Part shown: in pieces, positions 1 through 5,894 of the stretch
Numbering within the stretch: position 1 is the stretch's first letter
How the letters are laid out: each line of letters begins with the position of its first letter
DNA from: Eubacterium sp. UBA3720
GTDB lineage: Bacteria; Bacillota; Clostridia; Lachnospirales; Lachnospiraceae
Direction: 5' to 3'
Length of the DNA: 6,163 nt
Assembly: GCA_002371335.1 (NCBI GenBank)
Contig: DFHP01000137.1
Coordinates: forward strand, 16,768 to 22,930
Notes under the pieces: generated by a model
Database searches by the model: none
Told to the model about the DNA's origin: nothing
What the model saw: only the letters and a program-made list of their open reading frames with translations
Translations under genes and position numbers: made by a program

Positions 1-144
1 CTGGGAGTGAAGAACATCCACCTCGGACCGACGCTTCCGGCGTTCCTCTCTCCGAACGTGGCAGACGTGTTAGTGAAAGAATTCGGAATTGCCGGCATCG
101 GAACGGTGGATGACGATCTGAAACTCTTCTTTGGCGAAGCCTGA
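1..144 (+). CDS. hcp: Hybrid-cluster protein (hydroxylamine reductase), C-terminal end only
   Basis: Frame 1 is open from the first base to a TGA at 142-144 and gives 47 residues, so the gene begins upstream of the window. The segment NIHLGPTLPAFLSPNV followed by a LVKEFGI-type helix and a TVDDDLKLFF ending is the characteristic C-terminus of hybrid-cluster proteins (Hcp, also called prismane proteins). Members are cytoplasmic enzymes with a 4Fe-4S (or 2Fe-2S) cluster and a hybrid Fe-S-O cluster; they reduce hydroxylamine in vitro and are linked to NO/nitrosative stress handling in anaerobes. The cluster ligands lie upstream and cannot be checked here. The next gene is 120 bases downstream and appears to have its own promoter, so the two are probably not tightly coupled. 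Identification rests on recognising the C-terminal motif. Confidence 0.85.
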   Translation: MGVKNIHLGPTLPAFLSPNVADVLVKEFGIAGIGTVDDDLKLFFGEA

Positions 145-160
145 AAAAAACAAATCCCTG

Positions 161-178
161 AGCCTTGCAGGCTTTATT
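161..178 (+). terminator. Weak terminator-like hairpin after hcp
   Basis: AGCCT (161-165) and AGGCT (169-173) can form a 5-bp stem with a TGC loop, followed by TTATT. It stands 16 bases after the hcp stop, where a terminator would be expected. The stem is short and the T tract is interrupted, so termination here would be weak. Confidence 0.3.
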
Positions 179-190
179 CCGTAAATGTAT

Positions 191-237
191 TATAATAATG
201 AAACCGGACGGATCTTCGCTTCGGAATATTTGTCCGG
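191..237 (+). promoter_or_regulatory. Candidate promoter -10 and leader inverted repeat for cardiolipin synthase
   Basis: A consensus TATAAT lies at 191-196. There is no good -35 at standard spacing; TTGCAG at 165-170 is 20 bases upstream and overlaps the hcp hairpin. A start near 203 would place the inverted repeat CCGGAC (204-209) / GTCCGG (232-237), with a 22-base loop, at the very 5' end of the transcript. That could stabilise the mRNA or bind a regulator, but no known element is recognised. The ribosome binding site follows at 251-260. Confidence 0.35.
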
Positions 238-264
238 GAATAATTGTTATAGGGAGAAGGAAAA

Positions 265-1851
265 ATGGAAGAAAAGATCAAAAATGTCTCTTCGGATTTT
301 TTCAGGCTGGCGAAGCCAAGGCGGAAGGGTATACTTTCTCTGATTTTCAGCAGATTGTTCATTATTTTGGCATTGCTGGTCATTCAGATCGTGATCTATA
401 TCGGTATTGTGGGATGGCTTGAGGAAATGCTTCCGCACTATGTTGCGGCGCAGGGCTGTTTTACCTTGGCAATGCTTGTATATCTGTTCAATAACAGGAT
501 GGATTCGACCGCGAAGCTGACATGGATGTTCATTATTTCGTTGCTGCCGATCTTTGGAGCGCTGATGCTGCTTTTTACGCAGACGAACGCAGGGCATCGG
601 AACATTACAAAGAGAACGGCCGAGGTCATCGAACAGACCAAAGAGGCGGTCGCGCAGCCTGAGGGCGTTCTCGAAGAACTGGCACACGACGGCCAGGCGA
701 CGGACGATCTGGTCAGGTATCTGAACCGGAGCGGATGTTTCCCTGTGTTCAAGGGAAGCGAAGTCACGTATTATCCTCTGGGCGAATATAAATTTGAAGC
801 CATGCTGGAAGAACTTCGTAAAGCAGAGAAGTATATTTTCATGGAGTACTTCATCATAGAAGAAGGGTATATGTGGGGAAAGATCCTGGAAATACTCATC
901 GAGAAGGCAAAAAATGGAGTGGACGTCCGCGTTATGTACGACGGAATGTGTGAGATATCCACATTGCCCATGGGATATTCAGGTCTGCTTGAAAAAAACG
1001 GAATACGTTCCAGGGCTTTCTCAAAGATCATGCCTGTTCTCTCGTCGCACTATAATTACAGAGATCACCGTAAGATCCTCGTCATAGACGGAAAAACAGC
1101 CTTTACCGGCGGAGTCAATCTCGCGGACGAATATATCAACAGGAAAGAACGGTTCGGTCACTGGAAAGATACTGCCATCAGGGTCCGGGGCGACGCGGCG
1201 AAAAGTTTTGCCCTTATGTTTCTGCAAATGTGGAATCTCATTCAGCAGGATGAAGATATAAGTCCGTATCTCGAAGACGGCGGTTTTGTCCCGGAAAATC
1301 CCAACGGATATGTCATACCGTACTGTGACTCTCCATTGGATGAAGACAAGGTCGGAGAAACTATTTACATAGATATTCTGAACAGGGCTGAGAGTTATGT
1401 ACATATCATGACGCCATATCTGATACTGGACGGGGAGCTCGAGAACGCCCTTAAATATGCGGCGCAGAGAGGCGTTGACGTCAAACTGATACTTCCGGGC
1501 ATACCTGACAAAAAGGTTGCTTTCGCGCTGGCGAAATCTCACTACAGCGTTCTTCTCGACGCTGGCGTAAAAATATACGAATACACGCCGGGATTCGTCC
1601 ACGCGAAGGTATTTGTCAGCGACGACAGAAAAGCGGTCGTCGGAACGATCAATCTCGACTACAGAAGTCTCTATCACCACTTTGAGTGCGCGGCTTATCT
1701 GTATAAAACAAGCTGCATCAAAGACATAGAGGCCGATTTCGAAGACACGCTGTCCAAATGCCGCCGGGTAACGCATGAAACCGTACGCGCGGAAAAGATC
1801 AGCTATAAGATCATGGGCGCCCTCATGAAATTCGTCGCTCCCCTCATGTGA
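265..1851 (+). CDS. cls: Cardiolipin synthase, two-HKD phospholipase D family
   Basis: The 528-residue product should condense two phosphatidylglycerol molecules into cardiolipin and glycerol at the cytoplasmic membrane. Hydrophobic segments at about residues 24-50, 57-75 and 86-104 match the N-terminal membrane anchors of bacterial Cls proteins. Two HxKxxxxD phospholipase D motifs follow: H268/K270/D275, then TGGVNLADEY, and H446/K448/D453, then GTINLDYRS. Both catalytic triads are intact. Length (usually about 480-530) and the ending KFVAPLM are normal for the family, so the protein looks complete. The ATG at 265 follows an AGGGAGAAGG site at 251-260 and puts the first membrane segment close to the N-terminus. 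The gene stands alone, and its stop codon overlaps the first unit of a downstream repeat cluster. Membership of the phospholipase D superfamily is certain; cardiolipin synthase is strongly favoured over other superfamily members by the membrane anchors and paired HKD motifs. Which paralogue (ClsA/B-like) it is cannot be told. Confidence 0.93.
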   Translation: MEEKIKNVSSDFFRLAKPRRKGILSLIFSRLFIILALLVIQIVIYIGIVGWLEEMLPHYVAAQGCFTLAMLVYLFNNRMDSTAKLTWMFIISLLPIFGALMLLFTQTNAGHRNITKRTAEVIEQTKEAVAQPEGVLEELAHDGQATDDLVRYLNRSGCFPVFKGSEVTYYPLGEYKFEAMLEELRKAEKYIFMEYFIIEEGYMWGKILEILIEKAKNGVDVRVMYDGMCEISTLPMGYSGLLEKNGIRSRAFSKIMPVLSSHYNYRDHRKILVIDGKTAFTGGVNLADEYINRKERFGHWKDTAIRVRGDAAKSFALMFLQMWNLIQQDEDISPYLEDGGFVPENPNGYVIPYCDSPLDEDKVGETIYIDILNRAESYVHIMTPYLILDGELENALKYAAQRGVDVKLILPGIPDKKVAFALAKSHYSVLLDAGVKIYEYTPGFVHAKVFVSDDRKAVVGTINLDYRSLYHHFECAAYLYKTSCIKDIEADFEDTLSKCRRVTHETVRAEKISYKIMGALMKFVAPLM

Positions 1852-1966
1852 AACCGGGGACGTACTTCCGTTCCGCAATGAATCCGGGGACGGAGGTAAG
1901 TTCCGCGTGAAACCGGGGACGGAGATAAGTTCCGCGGAACAGGAGTACGTCCCCGGTTCCGCGGAA
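1848..1966 (+). repeat. REP-like cluster: three direct and one inverted copy of a CCGGGGACG repeat
   Basis: The core CCGGGGACG occurs at 1854-1862, 1884-1892 and 1913-1921, and inverted (CGTCCCCGG) at 1948-1956. Period is 29-30 bases, and each direct unit ends in TTCCGC. The first and third units share the longer GTGAAACCGGGGACG (1848-1862 and 1907-1921). The outer copies, 1852-1876 and 1934-1958, are inverted repeats matching at 23 of 25 positions, so the cluster could fold on itself. This resembles the intergenic palindromic repeats that RAYT/Y1-type transposases are thought to spread; no transposase is present in the window. It may also end cls transcription or protect its mRNA. Confidence 0.75.
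1930..1966 (+). repeat. 11-bp perfect GC-rich inverted repeat within the repeat cluster
   Basis: TTCCGCGGAAC (1930-1940) pairs perfectly with GTTCCGCGGAA (1956-1966) across a 15-base loop carrying the inverted CGTCCCCGG core. Each arm is itself nearly palindromic around CCGCGG, so several alternative foldings exist. It is followed 27 bases later by a T7 run (1994-2000), too far for a classical intrinsic terminator. Confidence 0.6.
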
Positions 1967-1983
1967 AGAACGGCGTACGGAAT

Positions 1984-1988
1984 GGAGG
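1984..1988 (+). promoter_or_regulatory. Ribosome binding site selecting a TTG start
   Basis: GGAGG at 1984-1988 lies 10 bases before TTG at 1999, with a T7 run between them. No ATG or GTG in frame would give the family's expected N-terminus: the next in-frame ATG is at 2056, inside the conserved region. The site therefore supports TTG initiation. The slightly long spacing and the TTG codon suggest modest translation. Confidence 0.65.
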
Positions 1989-1998
1989 TAAACTTTTT

Positions 1999-2928
1999 TT
2001 GATTCTAAATACAGGAAGCCGGACTGACATTCCGGCTTTTTACAGTGAATGGTTCATGAACCGGGTCAGGGAAGGGGTTGTGATGGCCCGGAATCCATTT
2101 TTCCCGCAGCAGGTCACCCGTTACCGGATCGATCCGGAGGTCGTTGATTTTATTGTGTTCTGCACTAAAAATCCCGCGCCAATGCTTCAGTACCTGGATG
2201 ATCTCTCTGCTTTTCATCAGTTCTGGTTCGTTACGATTACGCCATACGGCAAGGAAATCGAACCTGCGGTCCCGGACAAAATGAAGGTTTGCGAGAGTTT
2301 CCGGCAGCTTTCGAAAGAAACAGGCAGGCGCTGCGTCGGCTGGCGCTACGATCCGATTTTTTTGTCCGACAGGTATTCTGTCGAATATCATCTAAAAGCT
2401 TTTGAAAGGATCGCGTCTGAGCTGGAGGGCTATACGGAGCAGGTAGTGATCAGTTTCATCGACCTTTATGAGAAAACAAAAAAGAATTTTCCTGAGGCGA
2501 AAGAGGTGCCGCCTTCAGAGCGGCTGATCCTCGGAAAAGCTATGAAAGAGATCGCCGCAAATCATGGCATGCAGGTATATTCCTGCCTGGAAGGCAGAGA
2601 TCTGGAGCAGTTTGGAGTAAATACAGGCGGCTGCATGACGAAAGAAGTGCTGGAGCACGCCATAGGCGAGGAACTGAACGTTCCTTCCGGAGTATCGCCG
2701 GCCAGACCGGGCTGCAGGTGCCTTCTGGGCAGCGATATCGGGGCTTATAATACCTGCAGACATTTCTGCAAATATTGTTACGCAAATTATGACCGGACCT
2801 CCGTTCTTCAAAACAGCAGGCAGCACGATCCGGACTCTCCTCTGCTGGTAGGCGGACTTCATAAAGACGACCAGATAAAGGATGCAAGACAGGTCCGGTA
2901 CAGAACAGGCCAGCTGACATTGTTCTGA
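1999..2928 (+). CDS. DUF1848 family protein with C-terminal CxxxCxxC cluster motif
   Basis: The 309-residue product begins MILNTGSRTDIPAFYSEWF, the typical opening of DUF1848 proteins (usually with SRRTDIPAFY), and shows the conserved VxFCTKNPAPM (residues 53-62), FVTITPYG (77-84) and GWRYDPI (114-120) stretches. Near the C-terminus, C253-x3-C257-x2-C260 in NTCRHFCKYCYANYD resembles the 4Fe-4S binding triad of radical SAM enzymes, here placed at the C-terminal end instead of the N-terminal. Additional cysteines occur at 196, 212, 239 and 241. The ending SPLLVGGLHKDDQI...QLTLF is also typical. Length is normal. No biochemical role for the family is known to me, so none is assigned; iron-sulfur binding is inference. 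Initiation is at TTG. It stands alone between a repeat cluster and a strong terminator, with no evident promoter close upstream. Confidence 0.85.
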   Translation: MILNTGSRTDIPAFYSEWFMNRVREGVVMARNPFFPQQVTRYRIDPEVVDFIVFCTKNPAPMLQYLDDLSAFHQFWFVTITPYGKEIEPAVPDKMKVCESFRQLSKETGRRCVGWRYDPIFLSDRYSVEYHLKAFERIASELEGYTEQVVISFIDLYEKTKKNFPEAKEVPPSERLILGKAMKEIAANHGMQVYSCLEGRDLEQFGVNTGGCMTKEVLEHAIGEELNVPSGVSPARPGCRCLLGSDIGAYNTCRHFCKYCYANYDRTSVLQNSRQHDPDSPLLVGGLHKDDQIKDARQVRYRTGQLTLF

Positions 2929-2995
2929 AAATCGAATCAGTGATAAAATGACAACGTAAAAATCCCGCAGGGATCGCAAGACGATCGCGGCGAAC

Positions 2996-3035
2996 AGGGG
3001 CTGCAGCTTTAAGGCTGCAGCCCCTTGTTTTGTTT
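2996..3035 (+). terminator. Strong intrinsic terminator after the DUF1848 gene
   Basis: Arms 2996-3007 (AGGGGCTGCAGC) and 3014-3025 form a perfect 12-bp GC-rich stem with a 6-base TTTAAG loop, followed by TGTTTTGTTT (3026-3035). It stands 67 bases beyond the DUF1848 stop and should end that transcript. Its T-rich tail is at the same time the beginning of the next palindrome. Confidence 0.85.
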
Positions 3036-3069
3036 CACAGTAAATTGCGTCAATTTACTGTGAAACAAA
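3029..3069 (+). repeat. Perfect 19-bp AT-rich palindrome with 3-base loop
   Basis: Arms 3029-3047 (beginning TTTGTTTCACAGTAAATTG) and 3051-3069 are exact reverse complements around a CGT loop (3048-3050). It starts within the T tail of the preceding terminator. The right-hand arm is A-rich at its end and the left-hand arm T-rich at its start, so on the minus strand it could also act as a terminator with a T-rich tail. Such length and perfection suggest selection or recent insertion. It could be a dispersed intergenic palindrome, a protein-binding operator, or a bidirectional RNA hairpin. Confidence 0.8.
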
Positions 3070-3102
3070 CCCTCCGGGGGATGCACACGCCGCACAAAAG
3101 AA

Positions 3103-3188
3103 GGCAGCTGCGTTGCCATGCACAAAGTCCGGTTCGCTCCCCTCAAGATTGAGGGGTTGGGAAGTTGAAGTCCGCTCGCGGACTTTGT
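3103..3188 (+). other. Structured segment with mutually exclusive hairpins, possible attenuator or small RNA
   Basis: Three local stems are visible: 3103-3108 with 3112-3117 (GGCAGC/GTTGCC, one wobble), 3139-3145 with 3150-3156 (CCCCTCA/TGAGGGG, AGAT loop) and 3168-3174 with 3179-3185 (AAGTCCG/CGGACTT, CTCG loop). The last has a T-rich continuation, TTGTTCTCTATTTTAT, like an intrinsic terminator. The same CGGACTT arm can instead pair over 10 bp, as CGGACTTTGT (3179-3188), with ACAAAGTCCG (3122-3131), enclosing the middle hairpin. Competing pairings are a hallmark of attenuators but also arise from repeated palindromes. A 68-codon ORF across this stretch (3113-3319) has no family resemblance and is taken as chance. 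Confidence 0.45.
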
Positions 3189-3214
3189 TCTCTATTTTAT
3201 CTTTGCGGTATAAT
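3185..3214 (+). promoter_or_regulatory. Candidate promoter for the DUF3237/ene-reductase operon
   Basis: TATAAT at 3209-3214 matches the -10 consensus, with TTGTTC at 3185-3190 as a partial -35 (TTG conserved) at an 18-base spacing. The predicted start near 3221 gives a leader of about 165 bases to the DUF3237 ATG. The -35 overlaps the 3' arm of the terminator-like hairpin. The AT-rich stretch 3296-3330 could hold an alternative, closer promoter. Confidence 0.4.
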
Positions 3215-3239
3215 AATTTGTTATTTTTCTGCATAGGGT

Positions 3240-3293
3240 CACCTGGCAGGTTTGAAGCGATTCCTGCCGGTGCGTGTGTACCGTATAAGTACA
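3240..3293 (+). promoter_or_regulatory. Leader hairpins upstream of the DUF3237 gene, possible cis-regulatory RNA
   Basis: CACC(T)GGCAGG at 3240-3250 pairs with CCTGCCGGTG at 3263-3272: ten base pairs, a single bulged T at 3244 and a 12-base loop TTTGAAGCGATT. A second small stem, TGTAC (3277-3281) / GTACA (3289-3293), follows. The rest of the leader, 3294-3370, is AT-rich and largely unstructured, then the AGGAG site at 3374-3378. The bulge and large loop are reminiscent of regulatory leader RNAs, but it fits no riboswitch class I can name, and no terminator or site-sequestering arm is obvious after it. Confidence 0.35.
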
Positions 3294-3384
3294 GCTTAGT
3301 TAAAATAATAATAATTTAATAACTGAATAACGAAAAGATCGAAAAGCAGCAGTTAGACAAAAGGGGATTTGAAAGGAGACGGCT

Positions 3385-3891
3385 ATGGCAGATCTGACAC
3401 TGAACAAATTCGAGATCAAACACCTGTTCACTTATACGATCGATGTGGACGCTGACATGTACATTCAGAAGCTTCCTACAAAAGACACCCGTGTGACCGG
3501 AAATATAACCGGCGGAAAGGTATACGGCGACCGCATCCACGGACGCATCGTCCCAATGGGAGCCGACTGGTCGATCGTTCATCCAAACGGCGTGGTTGAT
3601 GTTGACTGCCGCGCGATGATCGAGACGGATGACGGAGCCTTTATCAACATGTTTTACGACGGACGCATAGACCTGGGTTCCGAGAAGGCGGCGGAAGATT
3701 ATTCTAACGGAAAATTTCCGCCGATCATGGGCACCCAGCCGCATCCCGTTCTCGACACGGATGACCCCAGATACGAGTGGGTAAACCGAATTTCATGTTT
3801 CGGAATCGGGCGCGTTGATTTTACTGATGATCCAATTGTGATCCAATACGATGTTTATACATACGCGGCAATGCCTTTTGAAAAGGAATAA
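3385..3891 (+). CDS. DUF3237 family protein, partner of the downstream ene-reductase
   Basis: The 168-residue product is a small soluble protein without signal peptide or membrane segment. Residues about 40-110 read GNITGGKVYGDRIHGRIVPMGADWSIVHPNGVVDVDCRAMIETDDGAFINM in two overlapping conserved blocks, where the GADW and ETDDGA elements are hallmarks of DUF3237 (UPF0311), a beta-barrel family. A conserved YEWVNRISCFGIGRV block near residues 130-145 and a final beta strand complete the domain; length is normal. No catalytic role is established in my knowledge, so none is assigned. The ATG at 3385 follows AGGAG (3374-3378) at 6 bases. The next gene begins 59 bases after its stop with no terminator between, so co-transcription with the ene-reductase is likely, and the protein may bind or convert that enzyme's substrate or product. 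That link is inference from position only. Confidence 0.85.
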   Translation: MADLTLNKFEIKHLFTYTIDVDADMYIQKLPTKDTRVTGNITGGKVYGDRIHGRIVPMGADWSIVHPNGVVDVDCRAMIETDDGAFINMFYDGRIDLGSEKAAEDYSNGKFPPIMGTQPHPVLDTDDPRYEWVNRISCFGIGRVDFTDDPIVIQYDVYTYAAMPFEKE

Positions 3892-3950
3892 TCCGCACCG
3901 TATCGGTTGGGGAAAAGGATTTCAGCCATCCGATTGAAAGGGAGGTTTCT

Positions 3951-5894
3951 ATGAAATATCAAAAATTATTCACGCCAATGAAGATCGGAAAAATGGAAGT
4001 AAAGAATCGCATCGCCATGTCTCCGATGGGCACAAACAGTGCTTTTGCCAACGGACGAAAATCGGATGATGAAATAGATTATTTCATCGAAAGGGCGAAG
4101 GGAGGCGCCGGCATGATCGTTATGGGCTGCCAGCCTCTCAACGAAAAGATCGCGCAGGGATCAATGGAAGGATACATGGACAGCTATACCGTGCTGCCTG
4201 CGCTCACCTCAGTCTGTGATGGCGTACATAAATACGGAGCCAAAATAATCTGTCAGCTGACGCCCGGCACCGGCCGCAACGCATATCCCGACACCTATGG
4301 CAATCCGCCGATCTCCGCATCTGCGATACCGTCGCTTTTTGATCCAAAAGTAAGGTGTCATGCGCTGACAAAGGAGGAGATCCGGCAGATTATGGAAGAT
4401 TTCCGGTTCGCGGCAGGCGTTGCGATGGACGCGGGATATGACGGCATCGAGATACACGCCCATGCAGGTTACCTTATAGACCAGTTCCTCTCCCCGGTCT
4501 GGAACAAACGGACGGACGAATACGGAGGATCTCCGGAAAATAATACCCGTTTTGCGAAGGAGATATATCATGCGATAAGGGATACCGTCGGACCGGATGT
4601 TCCGATTTTGTTCCGGATATCCCTCGACCACAGGTTCGAGGATGGACGTGACATCACCTATTCACTCAAGATCCTGAAGGAACTTGAGTTAGAAGGAATC
4701 GATGCGTTTGATGTGGACGCCGGCTGCTATGAAACGATGGACTACATTTTCCCGCCTTCATATCTGGGCGAGTCCTGCATGTCCTACGTTTGCGAATATG
4801 CAAGGGAGGTGGTCTCGGTTCCGCTGATCAACGCCGGAACGCATAATCCTGACAGCGCGCTTGCTCTGATCGAATCGGGAAATGCTGATTTTGCGTCCTT
4901 CGGACGCGCCTTGATAGCAGATCCGGAACTGCCCAGAAAACTTCTCGAGGGCAGGCCGGAAGATATCAGACCATGTCTGCGCTGCAATGAATACTGCATC
5001 GGCCGGATCTGGAACAAACATACAAAACTCAGCTGTGCGGTTAATCCGCAGGCTATGGAGGAAGTCCGATTCCGCCTGAAAAAAACGGAGATACCCCAGA
5101 ATATCGTAGTGATTGGCGGAGGACCTGCAGGAATGGAGGCGGCTCGTGTCGCCGCTCTGGAAGGGCACAAAGTCACACTTTTTGAAAAAAGCGGCCGGCT
5201 CGGCGGAGCAATGCGAACGATCGCCACGGCCACATTTAAACAAAACATCCGAAAACTTGCCGACTGGTATGAGGTCCAGATCCGAAAGCTCGGCGTGGAT
5301 GTTCATCTGAACACGGAGATCACAGGTGATGAGGAGATACTTGCGTCATGCGACAAAATTTTTATCGGCTGCGGCGCAGTACCGATCATTCCTCCGATTC
5401 CGGGTATCAACGGAGAAAATGTGGTAAACATTCTGGACGTTCACAAAGATGAATCCCTGGTGAAGGGAGACAGGGTCGTTATATGCGGAGGAGGCGCATC
5501 TGCGGTGGACGGCGCTATAGAGATCGCGGAAGAGATGGGCAAGGATGTCATGATCGTAGAAATGCTTCCGGAGATCGGCAGGGATATTTTCTTTATCAAT
5601 AAGATATCTGTCTTTAATAAGATCGAGGAAAACCGTATCAAGACCGTGACAAATACGAGAGTAGCATCTATAGATGAAACAGGCGTGAATATTGAACGCA
5701 ATGACGGATTCACGGCCCATGTCAATGCGGACACTGTCATTACGGCGTTCGGTATGCGCCCGGACCTGACGATCGTGAATAAGATCAAAGAAAAATATTA
5801 CCTTAAGACGCGTGTGATCGGCGACAGCTTTAAGCTGGCGAAGATCGGAGAAGCTATCCGGGAAGGATTCTATGCGGCAAGCGCGTTAGATTGA
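3951..5894 (+). CDS. FMN/4Fe-4S/FAD NAD(P)H-dependent ene-reductase, BaiCD/2,4-dienoyl-CoA reductase type
   Basis: The 647-residue cytoplasmic flavoenzyme should pass electrons from NAD(P)H through FAD and a 4Fe-4S cluster to FMN to reduce an activated C=C bond. Residues 1-370 form an Old Yellow Enzyme-like TIM barrel: MSPMGTN (23-29), Q102, EIHAHAGYLIDQF (167-179), NKRTDEYGG (185-193), NAG (294-296) and GR (318-319) of the FMN site. The cluster ligands are C342-x2-C345-x3-C349-x12-C362. An FAD dinucleotide fold starts at VVIGGGPAG (386-394) and a second one, for NAD(P)H, at VVICGGGASAVD (509-520); ITAFGMRPD (597-605) closes the FAD domain. Length fits the family (about 640-670). Relative to the HxxH pair of YqjM-type enzymes, the second position is A172, with H171 one residue earlier; Y174 is kept. 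The start ATG follows AGGGAGG at 3939-3945. Relatives reduce dienoyl-CoA, enoates, bile-acid or steroid enones, or flavonoids; the substrate here cannot be deduced. It probably shares an mRNA with the DUF3237 gene. Confidence 0.92.
   Translation: MKYQKLFTPMKIGKMEVKNRIAMSPMGTNSAFANGRKSDDEIDYFIERAKGGAGMIVMGCQPLNEKIAQGSMEGYMDSYTVLPALTSVCDGVHKYGAKIICQLTPGTGRNAYPDTYGNPPISASAIPSLFDPKVRCHALTKEEIRQIMEDFRFAAGVAMDAGYDGIEIHAHAGYLIDQFLSPVWNKRTDEYGGSPENNTRFAKEIYHAIRDTVGPDVPILFRISLDHRFEDGRDITYSLKILKELELEGIDAFDVDAGCYETMDYIFPPSYLGESCMSYVCEYAREVVSVPLINAGTHNPDSALALIESGNADFASFGRALIADPELPRKLLEGRPEDIRPCLRCNEYCIGRIWNKHTKLSCAVNPQAMEEVRFRLKKTEIPQNIVVIGGGPAGMEAARVAALEGHKVTLFEKSGRLGGAMRTIATATFKQNIRKLADWYEVQIRKLGVDVHLNTEITGDEEILASCDKIFIGCGAVPIIPPIPGINGENVVNILDVHKDESLVKGDRVVICGGGASAVDGAIEIAEEMGKDVMIVEMLPEIGRDIFFINKISVFNKIEENRIKTVTNTRVASIDETGVNIERNDGFTAHVNADTVITAFGMRPDLTIVNKIKEKYYLKTRVIGDSFKLAKIGEAIREGFYAASALD

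Noticed and set aside
1021..1878. 285-codon minus-strand ORF opposite the cls gene
   Set aside because: It lies antisense to an unmistakable cardiolipin synthase with intact HKD motifs; the protein resembles no family and its start is inside the repeat cluster.
1848..1966. CRISPR array interpretation of the CCGGGGACG repeats
   Set aside because: Period of 29-30 bases leaves no unique spacers, units vary, one copy is inverted, and no cas genes are nearby.
3240..3293. FMN, TPP or guanidine riboswitch upstream of the flavoenzyme operon
   Set aside because: An FMN switch was considered because the operon encodes a flavoenzyme, but the conserved multi-helix core of that class and the signature segments of the others are absent.
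3113..3319. 68-codon + strand ORF across the structured intergenic region
   Set aside because: No ribosome binding site, composition follows the hairpins and AT-rich DNA, and it ends in a run of isoleucines from ATA/ATT repeats; it overlaps the candidate promoter and leader.
4758..5306. 182-codon minus-strand ORF opposite the ene-reductase
   Set aside because: Shadow of the reductase coding frame through the iron-sulfur and FAD regions; no family features or ribosome binding site context.
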